The position numbers and the translations under genes were made by a program. A DNA stretch of 64,000 nucleotides from Branchiostoma floridae (Eukaryota > Chordata > Leptocardii > Amphioxiformes > Branchiostomatidae), in NCBI RefSeq assembly GCF_000003815.2, contig NC_049984.1, forward strand, positions 14,113,664 to 14,177,663, written 5' to 3'. Shown piece by piece: positions 23,019 to 34,339 of the stretch. Position 1 is the stretch's first letter, and the number at the start of each line of letters is the position of its first letter. The notes beneath the pieces were generated by a model. It ran no database searches. It saw only the letters and a list, made by a program, of their open reading frames with translations, and was not told the origin of the DNA.

Positions 23019-23277
23019 TAGTCTCTACCAGACTCCGGATCGCTGGAAAAATCGTAGAAATGGAACAAATAGAGAGGAATATAACCGGCCAGGGAACAGC
23101 TCGCGATCCTAGGAGTCTGTCGACTGTCGCTTTGATGAAAGGCAATAAAACTAATCCGCTCATTTTCCGTAGATCGCGTGCTGTTCCCTGGCCGGTTATA
23201 TTCCTCTGGCCGGCTTAGTCCTCTATTCGTTCCATTTCTACGATTTTTCCAGCGATCCGGAGTTCTGGTAGAGACTA
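23019..23277. mobile_element. Long-TIR foldback element with perfect 9-bp target duplication, nested in CR1 RT
   Basis: The ends TAGTCTCTACCAG … CTGGTAGAGACTA are inverted repeats, and the pairing continues for about 80 bp with one extra 16-base segment in the right arm. The 9-bp direct repeat TCTTCTACC flanks it (23010-23018 and 23278-23286). Long TIRs with 9-bp duplications are characteristic of Mutator-like (MULE) elements. No transposase is present. The superfamily is inferred from the duplication length. Confidence 0.85.
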
Positions 23278-23297
23278 TCTTCTACCGGCTACAGAAC

Positions 23298-23512
23298 GAC
23301 AGAATAATGTAGCAGTTTCTATGATGTATTCTGTATGTATGTAAATGTAAATGGTGTATATAGACGTATAGGACTTATAAGGACTCAAAACGATGTAACT
23401 TTATCTCTGTTATATACTTTGTCTGACCCTTGCCTCTTCCCTCATGACCTCAATGAAAAGCGGCCTGCAGGCCGATTTGAGCTTTCATGAATAAATAAAG
23501 GTTCAAACAAAC
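23298..23512 (+). repeat. 5'-truncated LINE 3' tail nested in CR1 RT
   Basis: This insert ends in GAATAAATAAAGGTTCAAAC. It shares the CCTCAATGAAAAGCGGC and GCAGGCCGATTTGAG blocks with 42230-42340, and less well with 42665-42740. Truncation at the 5' end and an AATAAA-rich tail fit a different CR1/L2-like LINE. The left boundary is judged from where the host RT frame stops and resumes. Confidence 0.7.
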
Positions 23513-25115
23513 GGATTCCGGCCTAGTAGGTCCTGTGAAACACAACAACTGGAATTCGTTCACGATGTGGCCGGTAACATGCAGGGAGGCTCCCAAACGG
23601 ATGTCTGTGTGCTTGACTTCGTCAAGGCATTTGACAAAGTGGGTCACAAACGGCTTATCCAAAAACTTGAGTGGTATGGTATCGAACCCCAGACTAGAGC
23701 TTGGATCGAAGACTTTCTCCACCTCCGTACACAGTCTATGGTCGTCGAAGGTGCCGAGTCCAGTAAGCTAGACGTCATTTCGGGGGTCCCACAAGGATCT
23801 GTGCTCGGGCCTTGTCTTTTCTTATACTACATTAATGATATTACGGATAACCTAAACTCTACAGCTCGTCTCTTTGCAGACGATACTATGATATACCTGA
23901 CAGTCTCCAGCATAGGCGATGCTCAGAAATTACAGGACGACCTTAATAACCTGGCGAAGTGGGGAGAACAGTGGATGATGGACTATCACCCAGATAAGTG
24001 TGAAATACTGACAATCACACGGAGGAAAGCTCCAATTGTCCACTGCTACTCTCTTCATGGGCACATACTTAAACATGTTATCTTCGTTAGATACCTTGGA
24101 GTAAGTATCACTAGCGACCTACGCTGGGACCGTCATGTAGACCAGGTGTGTACAAAAGCAAGCAACACTTTAAATTTTCAAAGGCGAAACATAAATATTT
24201 CCAAACCACAGATCAAGGCTCGTGCCTACAAGGCCCTTGTAAGACCTATCTTAGAATATTGTCAAACTGTATGGGACCCTTATACCCTTAACAACATCCG
24301 AAATCTAGAATCTGTACAAAGACGAGCGGCGCGCTTCACCTTACATAGGTATAGAAGGCAGTCTATCAAAGGAAGTGTATCAAATATGATATCATCACTT
24401 GGCTGGCCCTTGCTTGCCGAAAGAAGACGAAGGGCTCGTCTCTACATGTTCTATAAAATCAACAACAATTTAGTATCAACACAAATGCCATTTACAAGCA
24501 AAGGCTTATCCACACCTTCACGCAAGGAAAATACGTTATCATACCACACTACATTGTCACGAACAGATTACCATCTAAACTCCTTCTTTCCAAGAACCGT
24601 TAGGGATTGGAACAATCTTCCAGAAACAACTGTCAAAGCACAATCACTACAGGCTTTTAAGAACGCCATTACCAACATGTAAGCTACCATTAGTGTGACG
24701 GGTACTCACCGCCTCCCAGCTGCAGGGAGGCGGACAGGGATTAGCGCCCCTGCCCTTGAGGAGCTAGCCTTACACCTATACACCCATACAAACACAAAGT
24801 AAACTGTAAAGTAGTATAAAGCGGCCACCCAAAGCCAAACGACCCGTAACCACGTCCAGAGCCTTCAACCACTTGAAGTTGGACGTTATACGAAGAAGAA
24901 TATGGAAGCCATAAGTGTGATTACCAACTTTGTTGGTGATGCCAGTCTACCACACTAGTCACTTTTACCACACCAGTACATGTCTTAAATACAGGAATGA
25001 ATGCCTTGTTGGCTCTGATACCGAAGTGAAGGGTTACATAGGACAATATGGAATGGGTATACTGACAATACAACAGTAGTAAAAAGAAAAAAAAGTTGCG
25101 CTTGTAGAAAAGTAA

Positions 25116-26599
25116 GATGTCAGAGAGCGCTGCTACGAATTCAAGAAACAGTATGAAGAATGCCTCTGCCCTTATCAAGAGATGGGATTCAAAACGCAAA
25201 GACTGGGCTCAGCAGAAGCCGAAAGTGGGCTATCTCCCTAGGACGGTAAGGAAGGCTTATCCACCGCTTGCGAGAAAAGCGAATGACGACAAAGATTTTC
25301 AGGCAACAAAATAAGTTGTTCGAAGAGAGCAGGCTTGAAGACCCCACTACCGTAGATGAAGTTCCGCGCAAGAAACAGTACCGTCAAACAGGGGTGGGAG
25401 AAGGGAGCAGGCCGTACCAGAAGTTCGACAAGCAGTCTTATAATTGAATAAGTCTGATTCTATTTTAGTGCTTTTATATATACTTACTTTTTTTTGTCAA
25501 ATTTAGAAGTATCTATGTGACATGTCACAAGCTCTTGCTGCGCGGTCAAGGCGATACCATGGGAAAGTTTTTTGACAGGATCACATGTCAACCCTATAAA
25601 GCTTACTGCACCTGCACAGTCGAGTAAGGCAAATAAGGTTTGTTAACTGAGACTGTGTATCCTTTATTTGCAAGTACATGCCTGGAGGCATTGCACCTGC
25701 AGTATGGAATCATGATACTTAGTATAGTGATATTAACAGGTGTTTCCCATACTAAGAAACCAAGAAAGTAAAATGCTTCGCTCTAGACCTACTTCGTTAG
25801 GTTTAATTTCTTCGTTAATTTATTTACTTGAATGTTGTTTAATGTTGTGGTATACTTGTACTGATATTTTAGTTTCTTGAATTTCAGTCTCTACCAGTCA
25901 TGTGCCGATGTTGGTGCCACACTGTTTCAGCTGGCAGACCTTGTGTCGATGGGTTTCACACAGCTCCCTGGCGACCCTTCTTCACGGGGAGGTTGTGTGC
26001 TTGGACGGACCCGAAATGTAAGTTTTGTTTTAAATTTTACCGCATGTATTTTAAATGTGTACCAACAACACCTGTTGATATTGTTTCTGTAAAAACATCT
26101 CACAATGAAAACACTTTATACAGCAATTAGACTATGACAGAATCTTTTTTTTAATGAGGTTGAACAGTCCAAAATTAGTCACTATTGGGTTTCGATCAAT
26201 TCTTTCAATGTGCATGCTTTGAAGTAGACTACCTACATATTTTCTCTTTCAGCTGCGAACCAGAGCTATACACCGACATTAAGTTCACGAAAACAGACAG
26301 AAGTGTTCGAAGAACAGCAGACGGATTTGGTCAAAAGGTTGCCAACATCAATGAAAGTGCAAGACTACCTTGTACCAGAAATGTTCCGGAGACAGGGACA
26401 TATCTACAGTCTGAGTGATAGCACCTGTATTGACTATGAACGTGCAAGGCCTGGAACAGGACGGACATTGACTTTTGAGGAAGAATGCCTAGTGCTGGCT
26501 AAGCTTAAGTCTGGGGGTATTAAACCAGGAGGGTTGCGAGCAAGTTTGGAATCAGTGAGAACTAAGTGTGAAGATCTTGGGATTGTCTTGGCAAATTAA
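25116..26599 (+). CDS. Unrecognised plus-strand coding-like exons
   Basis: Three blocks are seen. 25117-25314 is a basic ORF (…LIKRWDSKRKDWAQQKPKV). An exon-like block of about 25888-26018 lies between TTTCAG and AAT|GTAAGT. The third block, from about 26252 after TTTCAG to a stop at 26597-26599, includes KVQDYLVPEMFRRQGHIYS and RTLTFEEECLVLAKL. If the middle exon is read in the frame that leaves one base, it joins the last exon in frame. No family is recognised; the last part has a helix-turn-helix feel. It could be a host gene or a transposon gene. Confidence 0.35.
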
Positions 26600-28140
26600 G
26601 GAATGCTTTCAAAGCTTGAGTCAGTTTTTGACTGATATCAAGGGCAACATAGCACAAATAATAGTATCAATTGTTAGGTTCATAAGATCATTCTAGTATA
26701 TTCTGAACACACTATTAGTTATTGCAAAAAAAATTATATTTTTAGAAGTAGAAACGTTAAAAATCCTACAATGAGTTTATTATCCATTTTACATTAGTAC
26801 AACAACGTGGAATATATCATAGCACAAGTGATATACACTGCTAAGTTAATTGGAAGTTGCAAACTGTTACTCTCTGACTTATGTTGTTTTTGTGTATACA
26901 TGTGATTTCATGCATTTTTTGTGTGAAATATGAATAAATATTATATAAAATAAATAACAGTATCAATGTGAGCAGCCATCTTAAGTTGTGCACACGTGCC
27001 TCCAGCAACTGCCAACTACAGTAACAATTCAGAAGCCACAGTCCAAAGATGAACTGGTGGCAGCAGCGAGACTATGTCAAGTCCATACTGCTGAGCAATG
27101 TAGCAGCAAGAAGAACAAAGCCCAGAGCAAGTACATCTTCAAGTGAAGAGCTGCCTTAGAGGACAAGCTAACAGTCCCTGCAGCAACGTCAGGACGTATG
27201 AAGGTGAAATGTTCCTGACGAAGATCACGAGCAACACGAACATAATACTGTTGAACAAAGATATCCCTCTATTGACTATGGCAGAATGTTTCGTGTGGTG
27301 ACTCGACAGTCCACAAACGAGTAAGACTACTTAGCAAGCATTCATAATTCAAGAGAGTGCGCTGTGACATCGTTACCAATACGCGTAAACCCTCTCGCTG
27401 CGGCGATGAAGAAGCAGCGTTAACGGATAGCTTTTATGATCATAATCTTATTTAGCCTAAGACATACATGTAGCAAACGAAAGTAGGAGTATTTGTCGTG
27501 GTATACCATCCAATGAGCCTGCCATCGGTGCTGCCAACATATTTGCTGTGGCAGTTGTATTACGTTCTGGTTGAAAGGGTAGGTGCATGCCCATTTTTCC
27601 GGGGTCCATTGATTTTGATGGACGTTCAAATGTTAACCAGTCTTTTGCTTAGTGTTTATTCAATCAAATATGCAGTGAACCCGAAAAGGGCTGTAAAGTC
27701 CTTGATGCAATTGGCAGTGTTCATAGCGAATAGGCGGACGTGAGAAGAAAAGGGAAACCACGCCTTAAAACCTGCATAAGAAAAGACCTTACATACAAAG
27801 CAGTATTGCATTACATCAATTGCCAGTATGTGAAGCAAAGAAGACGCATTGACCTTTATTTTTTTGGTAGGACAACAACGAAAAGAAAGAAGATGTTTTA
27901 TTCTTTCTACTTCACAGCCACATGTAAGGTAAGTGTGATAGAGCTCAACAAAGGAGGTAAGTTATGGCAGGGGAAAAGCCAGTCTCTTTGACACCGAAAG
28001 AGTGTCTGGCCATGCATACCGACCTTCTAGTGACATAAAAAATCAATATGCCCGTGAATATCACATTGTAACAGTACCGAGAAAAATATGACAGTACGTT
28101 GTCCCCCGAAACAACTAGATACCATTGACAACTTTGATGC
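26600..28140. other. No recognisable gene
   Basis: AT-rich sequence with short open frames. One plus-strand stretch at about 27740-27840 is basic (RRKGKPRLKTCIRKDL) and vaguely like an RT C-terminus, but too short to support. Confidence 0.4.
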
Positions 28141-28164
28141 CAGGTACTGTGCTATATTTCATCG
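28141..28164. repeat. 24-bp direct repeat, left copy
   Basis: Identical over 24 bases to 29267-29290 (starts CAGGTACTGTGCTATATTTC). The pair brackets the gag-like ORF, 1126 bp apart. Confidence 0.9.
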
Positions 28165-28323
28165 TGGTGGAATGGCGCCCCCAGGCGTCATTGTGGAGAA
28201 TTCCACTCCGTTCCCAGACTGCACCTGCGGCTCCAGCACCTGGAGCAGGACTCTCGCGTCAGAAAATCTCAGTGAAAATTCTGTCGACAATCTAGTTAAA
28301 TTCCACCCCAATCCGGCCGCAAA

Positions 28324-29347
28324 ATGGCATCAGGCGCAGGTAAACGCAAGACAAGAAAGCCTGCAAGGTATCGTGACGAGGATTCAGTTGATGTGGACTC
28401 TGCGAGCGCTCTGATAGCGAAAATGACGAGTGAGGTCGAGCGACTGAAATCTTCTTTGCGGGACGAGCAGGCATCGCTGAGTAACCTCACTTTGGAGACC
28501 AACACCAGCGTCGCATCAAGCGTTAAGAGCAGCGAAGACGGTGACGACGGTACCGACGCCAGTAGTGAGCGTGACATAGCGAGGCCGTCCCTCAAGGAGT
28601 TGAGCAAGTTGCAACAACGAGCAGCTCGTCAGCGCCACCGTGACAGCCTGCTCGGCGCCCCGGTCATGCATACCAAAAGCAGAGGTAAAGAAGCTCACGA
28701 GTGGTCTCACTAGGAAAGCTCATGACAAAGTTGTGCGGGAGGTGGAATGGGCGCACATGGATGTATTTGAGAACCCACCACCAACCCACGAGTCCCTTAC
28801 TTGGAGCCAGTTTGTGTCGGGGGAGCTCGCTATCATTAACGATCCCCTCACGAAGAAGCATGAAAGAAATGCGAGGATGGCCATGCTGGAAGATTTGATG
28901 TTGGACGTGCCGATATACACGTTCCAGGGCATCAAGAATTTCTACAAAACAGTGCTCATTCACGTGGAGCGTGGCAACCTGAAGTTCAAAGACCCACGAG
29001 TACTCGACAAGATTTCCAGGCTCAAGCTGAAATACATTAAGAAGCCGCAGGAGAAATCCCTGCCGAAGCCAAACGCAGGCAAGTCTCCATGTTCTAAGTA
29101 CCAGTACGGACAATGCTCGCACAATTCTGATCATGACTCCCCGTTCGGGATGAAGTTGCACAAATGCAAGTTTTGCATCAAGTGGCGTCCGACCCTACCA
29201 GCGGACTATCCTGCCTCCTCGTGCCCGTACTACAAGGCCAAGCGTGACGCCTTGATGGCCTCTCAACAGGTACTGTGCTATATTTCATCGAGGGGCAAGA
29301 ATATTCAGAGCACCTATCAGGGGGTCAGGTTAGTGGGGGGTTCTTGA
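28324..29347 (+). pseudogene. Retroelement gag-like ORF, frameshifted
   Basis: The first frame (28324-28713, ATG start) encodes a basic start, an acidic helical region (SALIAKMTSEVERLKSSLRD) and a Ser/Asp-rich linker. The second frame (about 28700-29347) encodes a helical core (ESLTWSQFVSGELAIINDPL…) and then a Cys/His cluster: CSKYQYGQC, HKCKFC and SSCPYYK. The order of helical capsid-like region then zinc-knuckle-like cluster resembles ORF1 of DIRS/Ngaro-type retroelements, from memory. The frame changes near 28690-28715. No RT or recombinase is adjacent. Confidence 0.45.
29267..29290. repeat. 24-bp direct repeat, right copy
   Basis: Exact copy of 28141-28164. It lies inside the last codons of the gag-like frame. 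Confidence 0.9.
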
Positions 29348-29349
29348 AG

Positions 29350-30160
29350 TAGTACTTACTATACACACGTCATACTGACGTATAAGTGCCCAAATCCTAC
29401 CATCTAGACCAAATGTTACATCGTCAAATGTTAATGGTTGTGACGGTGAGTTTACAGCTGCTGCCCATCGTACTACCACCGATAGAAATATCATGCAAAC
29501 GACACTAGCAATTCTGGCCTTTCCTTCGAGACATTCCCTTATAACAGCAAGTACGAGAGACATATGATTACACATGGTAACAATTATTAGGCCATTCACA
29601 TGTAAAACATACCAAGCTACCCTCAATAGGAAGTCCACACCAATGTCCACACATACGCCTGTGCACGTACCAGTATAGAAGACATGTCATAATAGCCATT
29701 GAAGTCTAGTCTCTGATGATCCCCTTTTGCGTGGTCTACATACGTAGAGCGATGGTCAATAAAGTTATAAAGCTGCAGGTAGTATGGTGTTCCCTTCCTA
29801 CCCACAGAGTTGTCAACCAGCCTTGGTTCTGAGAGGGCAGATGCTGGGAAGATCTCGGAGAGAAGTGGCAAATAAAAGGGATTGTGGACTGCAAGTATCG
29901 TCTCGATTTCATTCAAAGGGAAAGAACTTAAGATATGCATTTAAAGGTTTACTTGCGCTGCCCCAAAGTCATTCCCTCTCAGACAAATGTTGACCAAAGA
30001 GTAGTAGTAGTAGTATGGTTTTCAGACGTGCGTCAGATTTAGGGAAGGATCGATGACTGTGCAATATCTCCCTCTCTACTGCCGAACCCATCCGTGAGAA
30101 ACCTGACCATCTGTGTTAAACATCTTAATATAAAATGGTTTGTACGTGTTGCAACATCTT
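29350..30160. other. No recognisable gene; short (TAG)n
   Basis: There is no supported gene. A (TAG)n run lies at about 30000-30015. Confidence 0.4.
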
Positions 30161-30526
30161 CTAGGTGAACAGATCTGAGTGCCACAGGATCGCTCTGCTC
30201 ATTTGCAGAGTCCGACACAGACTCGTCTGACTCCTCCAAGTCTTCCACTCCAGCAACAGGTAAGGCCTTTCATGATATTTAAAGCTTTAAAATTAGTACA
30301 ACACTGTACAAGTCCCTCACCGGACAACCTATCATCGAGTTTAGAAACTTCATCTTCAGAACTGCCAAGGATCAGAAACAACATGCCCAGCCAGTCCCAA
30401 GGTATATTCTGTTTATCTAATTTTGATTATTGCTGCTGAGATGTAATGTTGCAACATCCTACAACTTAATTAGAAACAACTTTCTCTCAATAATGACTTT
30501 TAACATACAACAAACCCCTAACTAAG

Positions 30527-30624
30527 CTGAGCCAGTCCTCGCTGAGCCAGAGACACAGTCCCCGAAGTCTGAGTTTCCAAGAGGCTGGACAGCTGGAAGA
30601 ATAGACCTGACTAACAACCCCGGG
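30527..30624 (+). other. 98-nt exon-like block, copy A
   Basis: It is bounded by AACTAAG and GGG|GTAAGC and open in one frame. That frame encodes an E/P/S-rich peptide containing QSPKSEFPRGWTAGRIDLTN. The same block with few changes recurs at 36567-36664, including both splice-like borders, and downstream sequence (30672-30745 and 36880-36950) is also similar. This may be a duplicated exon of an unknown gene or part of a dispersed element. Confidence 0.45.
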
Positions 30625-31124
30625 GTAAGCTGGATATTCTGCCTCAAGCCAAATAAAATAACTTCAGTGATATGTAGTTCCGTCAAAACGGATAAATATC
30701 ATCCGCAAAGAACAAGACTCGGGCTAGAATCAAGAGCTAGAAGTTTCTTTATTGGCAAAAAATTTGGGTTGAGTTACTAGAGTTTCATTATAATCGCATT
30801 ATATACATCAAAATAGTTTGTGCAAAATTTGGAGGTCAGAGGTCATCTGACGCTATTTATATACAAAATTATAGACGGTTCACAGGTGACATCACATGTC
30901 TATTTAGAACTATTTATTAACACAAGAAAGGATTGACATTGTTGGATGAGGATCTTGTGTTATCGATTTCTTGTGCTGGATGTGCACTCTTTGGGTACAG
31001 AAATGCAAAGGAATTAATTGTGTAATCGCAAGGAATTTTTCAGTTGATAAGACCTAAGCTTGATAGGCCTAAGCAGATCAAGATTACAAGAAATGGGCAT
31101 TTTGCTCTGGCTGTAGTATTCAAG

Positions 31125-31254
31125 TACTCTCCAAGCAGAGGTCGAATCGCGCAGATATAGTAGTAGTCGAAAAAAATTCACTCGCGCTCTTCCTACGTAG
31201 GAAGTAGTTTTTCGACTACTATATCTGCGCGATTCGACCTCTGCTTGGAGAGTA
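31125..31254. mobile_element. Foldback MITE, CAGAGGTT family (copy 2)
   Basis: The ends TACTCTCCAAGCAGAGGTC … GACCTCTGCTTGGAGAGTA are perfect inverted repeats, and the whole 130-bp element is a near-palindrome. The flanks GTATTCAAG (31116-31124) and GTATTTAAG (31255-31263) are a 9-bp target duplication with one change. Confidence 0.88.
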
Positions 31255-31500
31255 GTATTTAAGCCCAAATGCAATTTTGCCCATATATCTTATAATAGAA
31301 AAAAAAGCCAACCCCCTTGACAAAGACAGGTGGAGGGCAGCAATCAGGCAGAAACGCCTTAACGAAACTTCCAAACCCCGGAAGACAGGGAACAACGGAC
31401 GCTAAACCGGATAGTGAGTGAGTGATGCCAAATATCATAATCCTGTATGCCTGCAAGTCATATATTAACATTTGGAAACATTAACATTCGTGTACGATAG

Positions 31501-32300
31501 AGGCCCGCGAGTTCCGTGGCGACATCGAGGAACTTTTCCGTCGGTACCACGTGGACGTGTACTCTGAGGACACAACCGCAAGTGAGCGGAATTCGATACC
31601 TTTTCCCGAGATTTTATGCAACTGATATAGCCAATTACAGCACTGCACAACATTCATTCCAGATGAACTACCGAAGTCGATGAAGAAATACTATGAGTTA
31701 AAGCTGACTTTTTTCAAGCTTCTGATCTGGATTAGGAAACAGAATATATTGCTATTATGGACTTACCGGTACCATCTGAAACCTTACTTCAGAAGATGGC
31801 AAATAAGTGCCGAGGCATACTTTATGGAGAGAGGCAGTCCAGGTTAGACAAAAGTTTTGAAATGATTAATTTACTGTAACACAAATACGAATATTAGATG
31901 CAAGAAGCCGGGACAACACAGCATTAACGGCAATGCCACATTTGTGGAATACGTCACTTCAAGGGATTATTATTGCTCAGTATCTTTTGAGAATCTGACC
32001 TTATAATATACAAGTATATGACACCTATGATGGACTAATTGCCAGCTATCTCAAAGTCATCGGCTTCAAACACCGGAAAGTGTGACTTCAGCGCCATTGC
32101 AAGTTTTTTATTCCAACCCTTCTGCAACACCAAGACACTCTAAAGACCATCGAAAGAAGCAACGTCTACATGTCCATCTGGACGTACGACATAAAGTTTC
32201 TGAACCTGACTCACTACGCGGCGCCGGGCTTCTCCTACTCCCATCTCCTCAAAGCGTACGAGGGCCCCCAGCTGGGGAGGTTGCTCCGAAGGTTGCAGAG
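31501..32300 (+). pseudogene. Exon-like blocks including a family B DNA polymerase fragment
   Basis: Three open blocks are seen. 31501-31581 (EFRGDIEELFRRYHVDVYSE) follows TAG and ends at CAA|GTGAGC. From 31663, after TTCCAG, a Lys/Tyr-rich block (KKYYELKLTFFKLL…) runs to about 31840. The block of about 32128-32300 encodes YMSIWTYDIKFLNLTHYAAP and SYSHLLKAY before AG|GTAAAC. The last one resembles the exonuclease-domain motif (YM.I.T..LKFLDI.NYLAPG.S) of protein-primed DNA polymerase B in Polinton/Maverick-type elements. The relation of the other blocks is unknown. The stretch is too broken to be functional. Confidence 0.4.
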
Positions 32301-32309
32301 GTAAACAGG

Positions 32310-33560
32310 CACCAAGCGCTGCAAGTGATATATATTCAGTTGGATATATTGTTGACAGGATTTCGACAAAATGTACGTCTGTGTTATTCATGGACCACAA
32401 TGAATAACACTAAACAACTATGCTGATGCAGCAGCTTCACCACTAGAAGATCCTAGAGCCACAAGACAGGAGAGCATCCTTCCAACAGCTTCAGACAACA
32501 CACACACTCTTGTAGCTCTAGACACATGCACATACCTACAGCTCCAGACAGGGAGGACTGGGCTCTCCCAGTGCCCACCACCACACAAGCCAGTAGATCA
32601 ACCACCATGGTGAGGACAGGAAATTGTGAATTGATGTTCAATCTGGTCTTCACATCAACAGCATAGTTCGTTTTAAGAGCATAGCTTGGACAATACTGAT
32701 CCAATGTAGATATTCCTTTCCGTAGATAAGACTTACTGCATACCATTTGGCCCAATTGAAAATGTTAACTTATAGGCTATATCAATCAGTCCATAATAAA
32801 GCTCCTAGTAATTGCCGTAGCTGTCCAGAAATATCCCTTATGTGTGGTGGGAAGGTCTTGGACAGAAACGGTGATATTCCACTATAAGTGTATAGAACAG
32901 AGTCTGGAAGCACATTGAACATCTTCATTGCTCTCAAAGGTGGTACAAGACCTCTCCATCGTCACATAAATAATTCTAGATTATCAATGCCTGTGGAGTC
33001 AGACTACCCATCTGTAGCAGTCTGACCATCAAGGCTCTAGAAGTTATCATGAAGAGAGCTTGGAGCGTAAGTTAGCTATACCATCAACATGCCCATTGAA
33101 ATATATTGTAAATTGCAGCTGACATGAAGATAAATATTTTTTTTTACAAGATATGTATTATGGCACCCAAGATGCCTGATATAATGGCTTCACTTGAATA
33201 TTTACCAGCATAAGCTATTTAAGTAATTTGAAGTACACATGGACCCATGTCAGCAAAATTCTGCAACTTGAATAATATTTTTCCAGCCAAGAAAAGATCA
33301 TCAGTCATATGCATTATCAATTCTGGATATGAGGAAGCTATCGAGACCACTATCTAAAGTATGAATCAAGGATTTCGGTGAAGGTTTCCCGATACCATCC
33401 ATTCAAGCCTTTGACAGTTGCGGTAAGACAAACTTTAATGGTTCTACTGTATGAACACATGCATTTGATTTTGCACTATAGATTCATACTTGTCTTCAAG
33501 GTAGGTCTTGGCTATCAAACATTAATAATTGGATGTCAGACCGTTAACTTTCCTTGGTAA
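32310..33560. other. No recognisable gene
   Basis: Mostly AT-rich with short frames. It could hold upstream parts of the hAT relic, but I find no motif. Confidence 0.4.
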
Positions 33561-33587
33561 TGCACAAGAACATACTGCTTCAATATA

Positions 33588-34333
33588 TTGTGTTCACACA
33601 TGGCCATTGCAACCTTGTATCTGCTGCATGATGTTCTACCACACCTATCTGCTCTCAGCAAATGTTTCCAGCAGAAGACCCTTGACTTGACAGAGATCCA
33701 ACAAACAATCGAGGACAAGAAGCAGGTTTTGAGGGAGGCCAGAGATGCACCAGTGGTAGGAGGCAGGCTGGAGGAGCTGGACCAGCGGGTGCTGGGGGGA
33801 CACAGCACGATCTGGACTCCATGCAGCAGAGGCAAGAATTCTCCATTGTCCGCAGGCAGTACATTGATAATGTTATTAAAAATCTTGAAGCATGGTTCCC
33901 CCAGATGGAGATGTTAGGCGCTTTCAGTGCTCTTGATCCGGGAAGCTTGCCTAGAAACTTGACAGGAGAGTATGGATGGCAGAACATCAACACACTCTCA
34001 GAGTTTTACTCTGAAAGGCCCTACCCCATCAACCGACAGGAACTGTGCGATGAGTGGATTGGGTTAATTCAGGCAACAACTTGAAAATTAGAGGCTAAAC
34101 ACCGAAAGAGATGTGCCAGCTTGTGTCATCAAAGCCCACCCTGTCCTGCCAGTACCCCAAAATCAAGAAGCTGTACAATAGGATGGTGGTCATACCTGCA
34201 CAGACTGCCGACTGTGAGCGTGCCTTCTCCTGTCTAAAGTGGGTCAAAACCACGCTGCGGTCCACACTGACAACCTCAACCACCTGCTGATGGTGCGACC
34301 TGGCATCACCTTATTCAACTTTGACAAAGCAGT
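33588..34333 (+). pseudogene. hAT-type transposase relic (ZNF862-like C-terminal half)
   Basis: The first frame has LYLLHDVLPHLSALSKCFQQ and then TEIQQTIEDKK, the helical insertion region of hAT transposases of the ZNF862-like type. After a shift in a G-run near 33797, the frame continues with RRQYIDNVIKNLEAWFPQME to a stop at about 34082. From about 34109 another frame encodes YPKIKKLYNRMVVIPAQTAD then CERAFSCLKWVKTTLRS, the C-terminal hAT dimerisation motif. A last shift restores a family-like tail (LNHLLMVRPG). At least three frame changes show it is dead. The N-terminal BED finger was not seen. Confidence 0.75.
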
Positions 34334-34339
34334 TGAGAG

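Larger units (their letters stand above)
22178..24682 (+). pseudogene. CR1 ORF2: reverse transcriptase, interrupted
   Basis: RT motifs appear in order: KAAGPDGLSPRIFKE (about 22739-22783), VTPIFKKG and YRPISLTCIASKIMEHII (about 22920-22973). After the two inserts come VCVLDFVKAFDKVGH, the SGVPQGSVLGPCLF block and the catalytic FADDTMIYL (about 23873-23899). The C-terminal thumb and connection follow (ISLRY-like VRYLGVSIT, then a long basic tail), ending with a stop at 24680-24682. The domain order and FADD box are those of LINE reverse transcriptases. The reading frame is broken at 23019-23512 by inserts, so no full protein can be made. Confidence 0.85.
20457..24950 (+). mobile_element. CR1-type non-LTR retrotransposon with three nested insertions
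   Basis: The element contains, in order, ORF1 with a 2A-like motif and a PHD finger, an APE-type endonuclease, a reverse transcriptase and a 3' untranslated region rich in short repeats. This is the architecture of CR1-clade LINEs of amphioxus-like genomes. The copy is inactive. ORF2 is shifted near 21105-21120 and again near 22135-22160, and it is interrupted by inserts at 21456-21805, 23019-23277 and about 23298-23512. Each of the first two interruptions is bounded by a short target duplication and leaves the frame intact if ignored. Both outer ends are approximate. Confidence 0.88.

Noticed and set aside
28664-29161. A 165-codon minus-strand ORF
   Set aside because: Antisense to the gag-like frame, which has the Cys/His cluster.
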